DNA of 45,171 nucleotides. Source: Collodictyon triciliatum (taxonomy: Eukaryota; CRuMs). The stretch spans positions 1-45,171 of the forward strand of contig JBHJMP010000542.1 in assembly GCA_043381765.1 (NCBI GenBank), read 5' to 3'. Within the stretch, counting starts at the first letter, position 1, and each line of letters opens with the position of its first letter. Shown here piece after piece: positions 12,007-23,436 of this stretch. A model generated the notes under the pieces. It was not told the DNA's origin and did no database searches. It saw only the letters and a program-made list of their open reading frames with translations. The translations under genes were made by a program, and so were the position numbers.

Positions 12007-12442
12007 NNNNNNNNNNNNNNNNNNNNNNNNNNNNNNNNNNNNNNNNNNNNNNNNNNNNNNNNNNNNNNNNNNNNNNNNNNNNNNNNNNNNNNNNNNNNNN
12101 NNNNNNNNNNNNNNNNNNNNNNNNNNNNNNNNNNNNNNNNNNNNNNNNNNNNNNNNNNNNNNNNNNNNNNNNNNNNNNNNNNNNNNNNNNNNNNNNNNNN
12201 NNNNNNNNNNNNNNNNNNNNNNNNNNNNNNNNNNNNNNNNNNNNNNNNNNNNNNNNNNNNNNNNNNNNNNNNNNNNNNNNNNNNNNNNNNNNNNNNNNNN
12301 NNNNNNNNNNNNNNNNNNNNNNNNNNNNNNNNNNNNNNNNNNNNNNNNNNNNNNNNNNNNNNNNNNNNNNNNNNNNNNNNNNNNNNNNNNNNNNNNNNNN
12401 NNNNNNNNNNNNNNNNNNNNNNNNNNNNNNNNNNNNNNNNNN
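12007..12442. other. Assembly gap (436 N)
   Basis: Run of N separating the GDH/ITFG2-like contig from the adenylate kinase 3' half. Sequence after it begins with the AACATAAAAT decamer. Confidence 0.98.
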
Positions 12443-12521
12443 AACATAAAATAACATATCATTTTTCCAAAACCCTCTCGTTTATGAAAGTTTCTTATTT
12501 TGTAAAAATAAATGGGGTTAG

Positions 12522-13472
12522 AAAGAGAAACCGATTCTAGTGAACAACTGGCAAAGCAAAGATACCGTGTGTTCAAGGAAATGACGTACGAGGTACATCC
12601 CCATAGGATATGAGCGAATACCAATGCTTAGCACTACACATTTGGGTTATCATTACTTGACTCAGTAAGTTTATTTGGGTACTTTAGTCTTTGATTTCCC
12701 TGAAAAGTGCATTTGGATATCATTTTATCGACGCCGAAGTGTCTATCCCTGAGGTCAAGGAAAAGATATTTCGAGAATTCCAATATCAAAGCAAGCTGGA
12801 TTTATCACCAGATACATATGACAGGTTTGATTCATATTCGTGTAATATGGAATTTTTTTTCTATTGAAAGCTTACCTATTTGTACATCACGCCAAAATTT
12901 TCTTCTCTATAAAGTTTCGCAATAACCAGAAAAAAAAAGGAGCACATTAATTTCACCTCACACTTAATCAATCAGCATACACCACATTCCTTTGGCCAGC
13001 GAGGTTGTTCAGAATGCCCGTCAGAACTTGGTTAAGAGACTTGACCATTATCGACTTCACGATGCTGAGTTGTTTCAGCAGGTGAAGTATCACGGTTGAA
13101 CAATACCAATTGCGCTCCATTCACCCATGCGGCTGTTTGGCCTTTTTCTTTTTCTTTCTTTCTTTCTTTTTTTTTGCGCACATTACATGTGCTTATGATC
13201 TGTCATGAAACAATGACGCATTATCTTTTCCACTCAGGTTATCGAGGTGATTGACTCTGAATTCGTTCCCATTATCCGCCGACAGGCCCTGTCTGGTGGT
13301 GCGATTATTCGCTCGGACAGGTTGCGTTGAGTTGATATAGTCTGATTTTTACGTGAAGATGTGTTAATTTTATCCCAGTAATTCTTCTGTCGATAGTGGC
13401 AAGAGTGACTTCACCTATTCAGCTATTCATTCATATGTTCATAGCACTATTTATTCGCTGTCTTAATTGACG

Positions 13473-13554
<82 letters not shown>

Positions 13555-13654
13555 NNNNNNNNNNNNNNNNNNNNNNNNNNNNNNNNNNNNNNNNNNNNNN
13601 NNNNNNNNNNNNNNNNNNNNNNNNNNNNNNNNNNNNNNNNNNNNNNNNNNNNNN

Positions 13655-13752
<98 letters not shown>

Positions 13753-14196
13753 GAAAATACAGTTGGATTTTTGAGCACAAAATGGCGGTCGATATCATGC
13801 TGGATATACTAAGCGAGCGGGGGTACCGAGTAGTTTTGGACATCGAAAAGAAAGAGGTAAGTTTTTTGAATTATAGTGGGTCTTTATTGGATACCCATGG
13901 TACATTTGTCGTTTTTTTTCTCTTCCCGTGGTATCGGTCACGCATTTATCTATTCTGACATTGCCTTGCCAGCCTCTACTTGGCATTATTTTGCTGTTTG
14001 TCGTAAGTCCGATATGTCACAACCTTTTTCTCCCTCTTTTTGGCAAATTAAAATTATTTTTTATTTTGCCTAGATAATGACAGGAATCGACCCAAAGACA
14101 TTCAGAGCGCAGACGATGACAAAGAAGCTGTATCATTTTGATATCACCTTCCAGAAGCCTATCATTCGAGAGAGATCTGAAGCCCTTGTCCCTTAA
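12522..14196 (+). CDS. Adenylate kinase, long type: C-terminal half (same gene as 8062-9494)
   Basis: Exons are 12522-12592, 12688-12824, 12976-13081, 13238-13320, a short one from 13379 with uncertain end, 13776-13856 and 14074-14196 (TAA). The product carries the C-terminal region of the long adenylate kinase family: LAKQRYRVFKEMTYE, FGYHFIDAEVSIPEVKEKIF, REFQYQSKLDLSPDTYDSIH, HIPLASEVVQNARQNLVKRL, VDIMLDILSERGYRV and a final YHFDITFQKPIIRE. Exon 12522 opens in phase 1, exactly the phase left at 9494. The function of this C-terminal extension is not known to me. The exon near 13379-13388 could extend further; its donor is ambiguous. An AAT repeat with a 100-N gap fills the intron before 13776. 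Confidence 0.85.
13479..13752. repeat. (AAT)n array with embedded 100-N gap
   Basis: Pure AAT trinucleotide on both sides of a gap at 13555-13654, inside an adenylate kinase intron. A gap of exactly 100 N is probably a placeholder for unknown length. Confidence 0.95.
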
Positions 14197-14770
14197 CAAC
14201 TCCATTTTCTCTCCGCCCTCTCTTTGTTGTTCTTTCAGTTGTTTTTTCTCTTTGTGATACCTTTCATTTACTGCTGTGCGGCGCTGGCTTTCTGCTGTTG
14301 CTTTTTGTTCTGTGCGAACGTTGAAATCAGCACCCTTCATAAACGAGCACATACCTGAATCCAAATTTCACAGAATTTCATCTATTCCGGAATAATCCCG
14401 ACAACCCGGATTCCTACGACCTCGCTGCACCACACTTGCGAAAAACCTGATTCATCTGCCTCGCCCGATGCGCGCAGCGGAAACAAAAGGAGATGGGTGT
14501 TTGGAAGCTTGCGAAAGGCAATGGCGGCCTGATGTCTGGTTCTCGGGCCGTCCTTGTGGGCAGCAACGCTGCAGTGCGGCCCCCTTCAGAAGCGGGGAGC
14601 AGGCTGCGTCATCCGCTAGTCGAGAACAATCCGTCCTTTGGCCGTTGCTCCTTATATTATCGATCAGCCCTTTGCTTGCTTTGCTTTGCTTTGCTTTGCG
14701 TCAGACGAGGCAGTATTCTTGGCAGCCTTGCAGACTCACCGCGTTGCCCGCACACAGATCAGAATCACGA
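14197..14770. other. Intergenic spacer with GC-rich promoter region
   Basis: After the adenylate kinase stop the sequence becomes GC-rich from about 14400. This is the likely promoter of the ATP synthase e-like gene. (CTTTG)n at about 14672-14698 is a short tandem repeat. No gene seen. Confidence 0.5.
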
Positions 14771-15308
14771 ATGTTCGACGCCGCGTCCAAGTCATACACC
14801 AGACAGGTTCGTAGCCCCGCCCGCCCCACGGGTGATCTTTCCCCGCCTCTGCCGGCCAAAACACAGAGCCTAAGCGCCTCCTTCCCGCTTACGGACAGGT
14901 TGGTCGTTGGGGCTTCCTTGCTGCAGGGTTCGCGTACGGTTGGATCCACCACAACAGCCTGACCAAGAGGGAGCAGACAGCCGCCGACAAGGCCCAACGC
15001 AAGGCCCAACGCAAGGCTGCCAAGGCCGCCGAAGCTGCTGCTGCCTCCAAGGAGTCCAACGGTGCGTCGTCGCTGCTCACTCCCCCTCTTGACGGCCTCT
15101 CCCTCGTCCCAAAGGGAAAGAAAAGACGTGTTTTGAAGTGGTTCTGTGTTTGCCGGGGAAAATGTGCCGGGAGGACAGCGGGGTGTCGCTGGGCTCCTCT
15201 CTTCTCTTGTGCCGCCTACTCACCCATACACGCCTCAAATCCCACGCAGGCCTCCCCACGGACCTGGAATCCTTCATCCAGTCGCTCGAGACGGAGCACA
15301 AGGCCTAA
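14771..15308 (+). CDS. Mitochondrial F1Fo ATP synthase subunit e-like protein
   Basis: Subunit e is a small inner-membrane Fo subunit needed for ATP synthase dimers. Three exons join in phase: 14771-14806, 14899-15061 and 15250-15308 (TAA), giving 85 residues, the family's usual size. It starts MFDAASKSYTRQVGRWGFLA; the single membrane span LAAGFAYGWIHHNSL contains a G-x-x-Y-G pattern like the GxxxG of subunit e (GRYSALFLGVAYG in mammals). A highly charged Ala/Lys-rich coiled segment follows (KAQRKAQRKAAKAAEAAAA), then DLESFIQSLETEHKA. The assignment is from this layout only, and small proteins are easy to misassign. Confidence 0.6.
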
Positions 15309-15661
15309 CCCATCGGAGACGGATACGGAGGCACCGACGCAAAAGACCCAGCTTGTCAGTAATAAACCAGCAAATCCCATTCTGACCCATGCAGCCAAGG
15401 CTCTTTCCCCTTCTCCGCCAGCAGCGATTCCGCGGTGCGCGTGGCGTTGCAGGTGTTGCCACAGCGCGCAGATGTAGACCCTGCCTCGCTGCACCCTTGT
15501 GGTTCCAGTTTCGGCGCTGTCAGTTGTTGCTTGTTTCTGGAATCCGCCTCTGATCAGGATCGATCCCGTCAAATCGCACCTGACAGATCCGCTCCAACCC
15601 GCTCCGACCCGCTCCGACCACGAAGCAGCAGCAGCAGCAAGAGCAAGAGGAGCAGAAGGCC

Positions 15662-17665
15662 ATGCTCGCACCGTCCCGCAGCACCCCGGCGCTCGGAGTG
15701 GGCGGCCACGTCCCGGGCAAGCGCGTGAACCTTCCGCGACCGATCGGGCCACTGGAGCAGGGCTTCGAGGCGTTCTGCGACGGTTGCTTTTGTTCCTGGC
15801 CACGGCGCCCTTTGCGCCCCAGAACCGCACAGCCGACTAATGCAGCCGCCTCTGCAGGTCCCGAACCCTGCGCACACATGCCGCACCGCCGCCCGCCACA
15901 CACGCCTCTCGCCGCACACATGCCGGAGCCCGCCTTTGCCTCCAAGAAGCGCGTTGCCTGCGCCGTTACGCCATTCTCGTGAGTCCTCCCGTCTCCGCAT
16001 AATACCTCTTGTCTGATGTCTGCATAATCCCACCTGTCTGATGTCTGCATAATCCCTCTTGTCTGATGTCTGCATAATACCTCTTGTCTGATGTCTGCAT
16101 AATACCTCTTGTCTGATGTCTGCATAATCCCTCTTGTCTGATGTCTGCATAATACCTCTTGTCTGATGTCTGCATAATCCCACCTGTCTGATGTCTGCAT
16201 AATCCCACCTGTCTGATGTCTGCATAATACCTCTTGTCTGATGTCTGCATAATCCCACCTGTCTGATGTCTGCATAATCCCACCTGTCTGATGTCTGCAT
16301 AATCCCTCTTGTCTGATGTCTGCATAATCCCTCTTGTCTGATGTCTGCATAATCCCACCTGTCTGATGTCTGCATAATACCTCTTGTCTGATGTCTGCAT
16401 AATCCCACCTGTCTGATGTCTGCATAATCCCTCTTGTCTGATGTCTTCGCAATCCCACCTGTCTGATGTCTGCACAGCACAGGCAGAGACTGGTCGTCCT
16501 CAAAGCGGCACATCGAGCCTCCCCGTCCACGCACGAGTGAGAGCCGCGGAATCCGGATTGTTTGCGCCCCTACAGATTCTGCCGAGCCGGCCGCCTCATC
16601 CCACTGGCCCCACTGGGAACGTCGCCACATTGACCCTTCAGTCCACCGCAGATATGCGGACGCTGCAGAGTCCTCCTTGCACTCCATCGTCGGTGCCAAG
16701 AAGAAAGGTTGGCTATATGCCTTCACAACACAACACAACACAACACAACACAACACAACACAACACAACACAACACAACACAACACAACACAACACAACA
16801 CAAGACAACACAAGACAACACAACACAACACAAACCTCAAGCACAACTGGAAAATTATCTGTTTCTCTTGCTCGCGCGCGTTCTCCAAGCGCACACTCTT
16901 GCCTTACTGTCTACACGATTCCATTTTTTTTTTTTTACTGAACCACAAACAACCATTCATAGACATCGATGTGCGAAACGGATATGGCGTCTGTGCGCCA
17001 GGCGACAAGCCGTACATCGCACCAGAGGACTCCCAATTCTTTTTCCATAGTAGTCACGTCCCTTCCTCTGTTTGGAGGTTTCTAGGACATACATACCCCA
17101 CACTTTTTTCCCCATTGTGTTTCAATAGCTATTCTCCTGGATTCACATCAATACCACGGAACAAATCGTTATAGAAAACAACCTCACCTTTATATGCTAT
17201 TTTAATTAATCATAGAAATTGCACCTAGGCCTCCCAAAGTCAAAACGACCAGCACAGAAGCCATCCGACCATCGCGTTTCCTTGAAGGGTTTGCCCTTAT
17301 TCTCTCCCATCAGGGAATCTTTGCAAACCGACCTGAATACGCCGCTTTCTCTTTTTCCTCCTCGCCTCTATGCATTCTTGTATTCACTGCCTTTCTTCAG
17401 GAAGTGGACTGCCTATGGCCAATCACAACACTCGCTGGACGGACAGAGGGACGAGGAAATCAATGAGGTGAGGAATTTGGATGCGTGGAAGCCATTTGGT
17501 CCCCAAGCGACAAAGTCCGCAATGCCAGAGGCTCGTCTTCCTGCAATATCTGCGCAAAGTCCTGTGGAATCGTCCATCTCCATCACCCCGCCCCCGCCAC
17601 CACTCCACACCCAACAGGGTAAAAAGAAGGCCGAGGCGCAACTTGCCGCTAAGAAATCCAAATAG
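15662..17665 (+). CDS. Unrecognised basic, Pro-rich protein with Lys-rich C-terminus
   Basis: I do not recognise this family. Six exons keep phase: 15662-15782, 15858-15978 (strong donor gtgagt), 16478-16707, 16963-17049, 17216-17288 and 17401-17665 (TAG), about 295 residues. It starts MLAPSRSTPALGVGGHVPGK and goes on with RVNLPRPIGPLEQGFEAFCD. The middle is rich in His, Arg and Pro (RDWSSSKRHIEPPRPRTSES). The most conserved-looking part is DIDVRNGYGVCAPGDKPYIA then PEDSQFFFH, followed by IAPRPPKVKTTSTEAIRP. It ends PPPPPLHTQQGKKKAEAQLA AKKSK. No signal peptide or membrane span. The third intron is a 25-bp minisatellite and the fourth an ACACA repeat. Consistent phase across five introns makes a real gene likely. 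Confidence 0.6.
15998..16473. repeat. 25-bp minisatellite, about 19 copies
   Basis: Unit GCATAATCCCACCTGTCTGATGTCT-like, 25 bp, with three interchangeable variants differing at the centre (CCCACCTG, CCCTCTTG, ACCTCTTG). It makes up nearly all of the intron 15979-16477. Because 25 is not a multiple of 3, several antisense frames stay open across it. Confidence 0.95.
16724..16830. repeat. (CACAA)n microsatellite
   Basis: Pentamer CACAA with two GACAA variants near its 3' end, in an intron of the 15662-17665 gene. Confidence 0.93.
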
Positions 17666-18651
17666 CGCTGCGTTGTGCGATGTTGTATCAGAGTGCTACC
17701 GTCACCAGCGCTACCAGTCCCTGTGCATTTCCCCTGTTGTTCTGTTGGCTTCCTACATTTCATAATTGGAATAATTCCTATGAGGTATTGGTGGTCTCTG
17801 CTGTACCAGATGTGGTTTTGGTGGGTTTCTCTTCCTTGCTCTCGAATCTATTCTATATGAAAAACAAACTTCTTTTTTTTCGTGCCTTTTGTTTACACCT
17901 CGCTTCTCCAAGCCTTAATAAACATGGATTATCAGAGAGCGTGAGAGGAAATGAAAATAGTAGCACAGCGAGATTCAACACACATACATTTTTATACACA
18001 CCTGTAACAAATCGAAACACTTTCAGTCAGCAGAGGTCATAAGAAATGGAACGATAAACTTTCTTATTTTTTCCCCACAAACCCCACACTTAGAAGTCTA
18101 CGCACTTCTTTTTTGAATAATCATATTTCCTGCGATGGTTCCCATATCCCAAGCGCATTGCTCGACAGGTTCACAAGGTTGAAGACAAGCTTGCATTTCA
18201 TCATTGTTGGTTGGTGGGATGGGCAAAGAGAATCATAGGGTGAGTTGACGCAGAGGTTGATGTAGTTTTATTTATTACTATTTTGAGATATTGGATGGGC
18301 AGGCAGTTCGTGGTTGTCTGAAAGTATCTTGAACCGTGTTTTTAACTCATTTTCAAGTATAAAGAACGTGTTGAATTAAAAGGATGTTTCTTTTTTGTGA
18401 AAATAATCGTGTGACAGAATATGGAAGTTCATTACATGTGGTTTGTCTCTGAATACTCCGTTAGTTAATAATGAAAGAAACCGAGAAGTAAAAACAACAA
18501 AAACTTGTGGATGACAAGGAGGCTCATTAAACCTACCACAAAGACATAAGACTGAACAAATGACCCGAAGCAAAGCGAATCTCAAAGTCTAGCAAAGGTT
18601 GGGCAAAGATGCCGACTAGGAAGCATACATATGAAGCCCGAGCTTCACAGC
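17666..18651. other. Convergent intergenic spacer
   Basis: Nearly 1 kb between the stops of the flanking convergent genes. AATAAA at about 17921 suits the plus-strand gene's polyadenylation. Nothing else supported. Confidence 0.55.
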
Positions 18652-20909
18652 TCACACTTTGAGAGCCTCCAGATATCGGAGAATATCACCACACATCGGG
18701 CGGGCTGCAGGAAGCTCCTGGAGACACTGGCGTATGATTGGTACCAAATTTGGCTGCGAGTAAATAAAAAGGATTTCAATAACCCCACACTCTGGAAGTG
18801 AAACCAAATGAGACCAAGATGCTGTTCACTTGCCACTCCTCATAGCACCGATCTGAAAAAGACCATTTGTTTTGGATAATACAGATTTTAAGTGACATTA
18901 GGTTCACCTTGCTGTTCTCGGGCATCGGCGGGCGAAGTCCTTTAAACGAAAAGGGAGAGAAAAGACGAGAGAAAATTGTAGATTACTTTGCATGAATAAT
19001 GCGGTCGGGGGGTGGGGAACAAACGATTGACGGAAAAGAAAGTAGAGTACCAGGATTTTGGTAAGCAACCATTCCAACCACTTGCATGGGATGAAATTCT
19101 TCATACGGTACTTTGCGAGTAAGGAGCTCCCAGAAGACTACCCCAACACTAACGAGCGTAAATTCATGAGAAAAAGCAAAAACAGAAGAATAAAAGAAAA
19201 AAAAGGTCATATTTGCAAAAGAGCCATGTAAATCAACACTTTCAGAATTACGTCCAAAAAAATTATAATTCAAATAGGCACAATGAGGGAATGGCAAACA
19301 TTTTTTGACTGAAAACCTGAAAATATCGGCTTTTTCATTGTAGCTCTCGTTGCGCAATACCTCTGGAGCCATCCATTGTGGAGTTCTGCATAAAGAATTG
19401 AGCAAGAAGCAGACAACGATAAACGACATATATAAAAGAAACTATATTTCCGCAAAAAAGGTCAAGAAAAAAAAAAACCACGGGCTGAATTTGGAGCATA
19501 CCCGCATTGTGACATTGGCAATGTAGAGACCTTGAATTTTGTGTGCCCAAAATCAGCCACCTTTATTACCCAGTGTTTATTTACCTGAAACAGGCAAATG
19601 TATACAGCAGAACGGCATTTAGAACTATCGAATAATACTGAAAACAGTCTCTACAAAAGCAAGTTTCGTTTCTTGTATATTATTCTTTTCTCAAACCCAA
19701 GAAATTACCAATAAGTTCAAACTTTTAATGTCTCTAATTTTTGAAGAAATATATGTCATAAAAATGATTAGTGTCCATATTTTGTGCGTCGAGATATTCT
19801 TCGGAAGGTTAAAAAAAAAAAAAGAAAAAAAAGAAAAGAAGTAGAATGCACGCAATTATTTTTCCGTCCGATGATATACAACGTATTAGTATAAAGAAAG
19901 ATGGGAGGAGCTGTTTCATAGCTCAGTCTTATTGCAAGGAACCTGTGGATGATTGGATGGGGTTTTCTGGTGCAGTGAAGATAATTGATTCCTCGGCAAA
20001 TATCAATAGACATGTTTACAATTGTCTATGACGGGAAAATGATTGATAGCACGCACCGAAATGTATAGAATTTCTCAAAGAAATAAAAAAAACAAAACAA
20101 AACAAAACAAAAGAGGCCATAGTGTGCCAATAGAAGAAAACATACAGTAGGTGAAAGATGGATCGCTGTGTCATGGAGCACATCATAAAGGGCACCTTTT
20201 AATTACCGCAGGAACAAGATGGTAAAATTAATAGAGGTTTTTCTTTCCAAAAAACCGAAAAAACAAACAAACAAAAGCAAAGACATATGAGAATCAACAC
20301 ATGCTTCAGAACAATATCGAGTGCCGCGCACCGATGCCATACAACTGTCAGGTGAATGTAGATACTACCTCGTTCACAATGTTCTGTTACCACAAATAGA
20401 TGTGGCATCCGAACCGATGCGCCAAGAAAGAGAAGAATGTTTGGGTGCCGTAGTTTGCTGAAGATATGAGGTAGGCGTCAATTATGTCATTCTAGGCACA
20501 TATTTTAGCCGAGAAAGAGATTGTCGGCTGAATTTGTGAACCTCATCATTGAAACCTCGGCACGAAAGTTTCTCATGTCCTTTTCCGTCATTCGAGTGTT
20601 CACAAGCTTTTTTACTGATGATTCATTACATTAGATATTTTTTTTTTTGTGTGTGTTTTAGTGCTCTACGTGTCTCAATAAAATTCAAATAATTTATTAA
20701 TACAACGAAATGGAAGTAGAAAAAAAAGAGAAAAGAAATAAAAGCAAACATATACGCGATGACGTTTACCTGCGACATTAAGCCCTCTCCACGTTGCCTG
20801 ATAGACTTCACCTATGGTTCAAGACGTTTGTTATGAGTGTCTATTATTATTATTATAATTATTATTCTGAAAAGTACACTCTAATTTTATGAATGTTTGA
20901 ATTCCATCA

Positions 20910-20964
<55 letters not shown>

Positions 20965-22947
20965 AAAGCCTCCGATTCCGATGCTTTTGCCAATAGCGAG
21001 CTCATCGTCATCAATTTCCCATTCATAGCCAGACAGAGACAGGTTTTCTGGATTTTTTTTTAATTCTGTACGTAAATAGCTTTGCAGGAAAATCAAAGTT
21101 GTAGAGTTTGCTAACATTATTGAATATTTTCTCTCTTTTTTAATCTTTATCAAGGTGAAGGACCCACACACACACACACACACAAAAAAAAAAAAAGGAT
21201 TAGAAATACGAACCAAAATCGTCATAAAGCAGAGGACTGTCTGTGTGCTGTCTCTCTACTACACATATTATATTCCGTTTCAATTAAAATATATTCGCTT
21301 GAAACATGATCAAATAAACAACATTATGTAAGATGCTTCCAAACATGCGTGTATTTTGGAGGAAAAAAAGGAAAAATTACGGTTGCTTTTTGGAGGATCA
21401 GGAGGCGGCGGCAGTGGTGCGCTTATTTGTTGATTCGCGATATCTTTATGCAACATTTCGGGCTCTGGCGGATTGAAAAAGAGTTAAATCCGACAGCAAG
21501 ATATACATACACTGATTAATACTATCTAGATAACGGAGCTGACAGCCTGAATAAAGTATTTTCGCAAGTTTTCTTTCTCTCGCTGTACCACATGCCTCTT
21601 ATATGGATATTGTTCAGCAGTATGAATGACTACGGACCTGAGGACGGGCCGAACGGCGAGTATTTCGGAAGGGCGTCCATTATTGCCTGAGTTGTCCCAG
21701 GAGAAACGCTCTGGCGACAATCTGATGGGTTCACCAAAATTACAAAAGTTGAATGGGAAAGGCTGGTATCTGCATTGACGTGGCAGGCATGTGTGCGTGT
21801 ATGTACATGTCCGTTGGTTAGAAGGATATATATAGAGTAAAGAGTAAAGAGTAAAGAGTAAAGAGTAAAGAGTAAAGAGTAAAGAGTAAAGAGTAAAGAG
21901 TAAAGAGTAAAGAGTAAAGAGTAAAGAGTAAAGAGTAAAGAGTAAAGACTAAAGAGTAAAGAGTAAAGAGTAAAGATTTAAGAGTAAAGAGAACGAGAGA
22001 AAGACGCACTGAGGACGATGATATCACGGATATTTTGAGTCTTTGCGACGTCTGCGGGTGTGTGGCCCTCGACATTGGGAAGATTGGGTGATGCACCCAT
22101 GCGAAGCAGATGCACAACCACATCGCTTTGGCCGTTTGTTGCAGCCCAGTGGAGTGGAACCTAGACATGAAAGAGATGAGTATCTGGTTTACGTCTGCAC
22201 CTCCGTTTGTCCGGATTGGCCAGCATATCACATGTTGTTTGAGAGAAAAGAAAAGAAAAGAAAAGAAAAGAAAAGAAAAGAAGAGGAAAGAAAAGAAAAA
22301 AGAAAAAAAAGAGGAGAAAGGACCTGCTCGTCGTTGTCAGGCTGGTTGATGTCTGCACCGCGAAGCACAAGCAGATCCACGGCGTCCACAAAGCCGCTGC
22401 CCGAAGCCCAGTGCAGCGGAGTCTGACCATCGTAATCGACGGCATTGACGTCTGCGTGGCGGTCGATCAGGAAGCGCATCACATCCACAAAGCCGTGCCA
22501 CGAGGCCGAGTGCAGAGCCGTTTGCCCGTACGCGTTGCGCGTGTTGACGTCCAGTCCAGACTCGAGCAGCAGCCGCACGGAAAACAGATCGTTGCACTGC
22601 GCGCATCTCATCAGAGGTGCTTGCAAAACACACACGCATACATACATACATACATACATACATACATACATACATACATACATACATACATACATACATA
22701 CATACATACATACATACATACATACATACATACACGCCCAAAGACAGGGACTTCCAAACCGCTCTGATCGAATCAGAAGGGAGGGGGAAAGAACAAAACA
22801 AGAGGAAACATAATAAAAAAAAAAAGCAATAAAAGAGCAACAGAAAGTGAGGAAGAAAAGAAGGTAGAAGCCCACCGCAGCTGCCCGCCAAATGTCCATA
22901 CTCTTCACGCCTCCGCCCTCTGGCACCTCCGGCCTTGCGTGCTCCAT
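18652..22947 (-). CDS. Ankyrin-repeat TKL-type protein kinase
   Basis: Eighteen exons from ATG 22947 to TGA 18652-18654. Order: a short N-terminus with MDIWRAAA; three to four ankyrin repeats (GLDVNTRNAYGQTALHSASW, VDYDGQTPLHWAS, NVEGHTPADVAK); a linker with proline run APLPPPPDPPKS; kinase domain. Kinase motifs: Gly loop IGKSIGIGGFGEVYQATW, VAVKK lysine, LRHPNILLFLGA, hinge VVTEHCERGALYD, catalytic HRDIKSLNLL, VADFGHTKF, CGTPQWMAPEVL, ELLTRKVPYEEF, NLVPIIRQCLQELPAARP. All catalytic residues are present, so it should be an active Ser/Thr-type TKL kinase. Ankyrin plus TKL resembles ILK-like or plant ankyrin kinases. Helix F has SVGVVFWE rather than SFGVVLWE. The exon pair 18939-18908 and 18852-18830 does not keep frame by canonical sites. 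Several introns contain microsatellites. Confidence 0.9.
20913..20962. repeat. Poly(A) tract, about 50 nt
   Basis: Uninterrupted A run on the plus strand, hence poly(T) just after the donor of the kinase Gly-loop exon (20964) on the coding strand. Confidence 0.95.
21834..21980. repeat. (AGAGTAA)n heptamer array
   Basis: About twenty copies of AGAGTAA with a few substitutions, within the intron between kinase-gene exons 22160-22010 and 21769-21638. Confidence 0.93.
22242..22312. repeat. (AAAAG)n array
   Basis: Pentamer GAAAA purine tract in an ankyrin-kinase intron. Confidence 0.85.
22637..22734. repeat. (ACAT)n microsatellite
   Basis: About 24 copies of the tetramer CATA in the first intron of the ankyrin-kinase gene. 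Confidence 0.95.
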
Positions 22948-23436
22948 TCAGCCGTGTCCGTCTGCTGGGCAGCCAAAAGTTTGCAGACAAAAAGGAAGTC
23001 AGAGCCGCTCTGCGTCCGGGCGATCGGCCAGCCAAGCAATCAAAGCTGCTGCGGACGTTTGCGGCAAAGCAGCGTCAGTACAAAAAGGCGCATAGCTTCC
23101 GACCCAGAAAGACTTGGATGCGCTGGGCCGCAGGACACACGCCCGGGAACGCAACTTCTGTTGGCGCAATGGCGAGTCCTGCACCTCTGACAGATCGTGC
23201 CGGTTCCATCAGATCAGATCGGATCAAAGGCGCTTCTTTTCCCAACAGCCTGGTATGGTATGATAAAAATGATATAGCCGTTATGTTTTCATTCATGCTA
23301 TATTTGGAAAAAGCTATGGTGTCCGGTGGCCAAGGGCAGGAGCATCGAGCCACAGACGCACAACAAATTTAATCTCGACAAAATGCAAACAGAGAAGCAA
23401 GAACAGCAGGTTAGCTAAAGTACGGAAAAGAGGGAT
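22948..23436. other. GC-rich spacer, promoter of ankyrin-kinase gene
   Basis: About 490 nt between the ankyrin-kinase ATG and the bHLH stop, both on the minus strand. GC-rich at 22900-23240. No gene supported. Confidence 0.5.

Noticed and set aside
13379-13450. Exon coding SNSSVDSGKSDFTYS as a firm adenylate kinase exon
   Set aside because: The acceptor and first codons fit, but I could not decide between donors at 13389 and near 13437, so its end is left open.
15998-16473. CRISPR-like array
   Set aside because: Units are contiguous with no spacers and vary only at a few bases; the context is a eukaryotic intron.
15520-16894. Large antisense ORFs with periodic ADIRQ or HQTRGIM units
   Set aside because: They arise from the 25-bp minisatellite read on the minus strand in all frames. 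The plus-strand gene has a strong donor and acceptor around the array.
22617-22947. Long frames of Thr-Tyr-Ile-His or Cys-Met-Tyr-Val repeats
   Set aside because: These come from the ACAT microsatellite; the true ankyrin exon ends at 22596.
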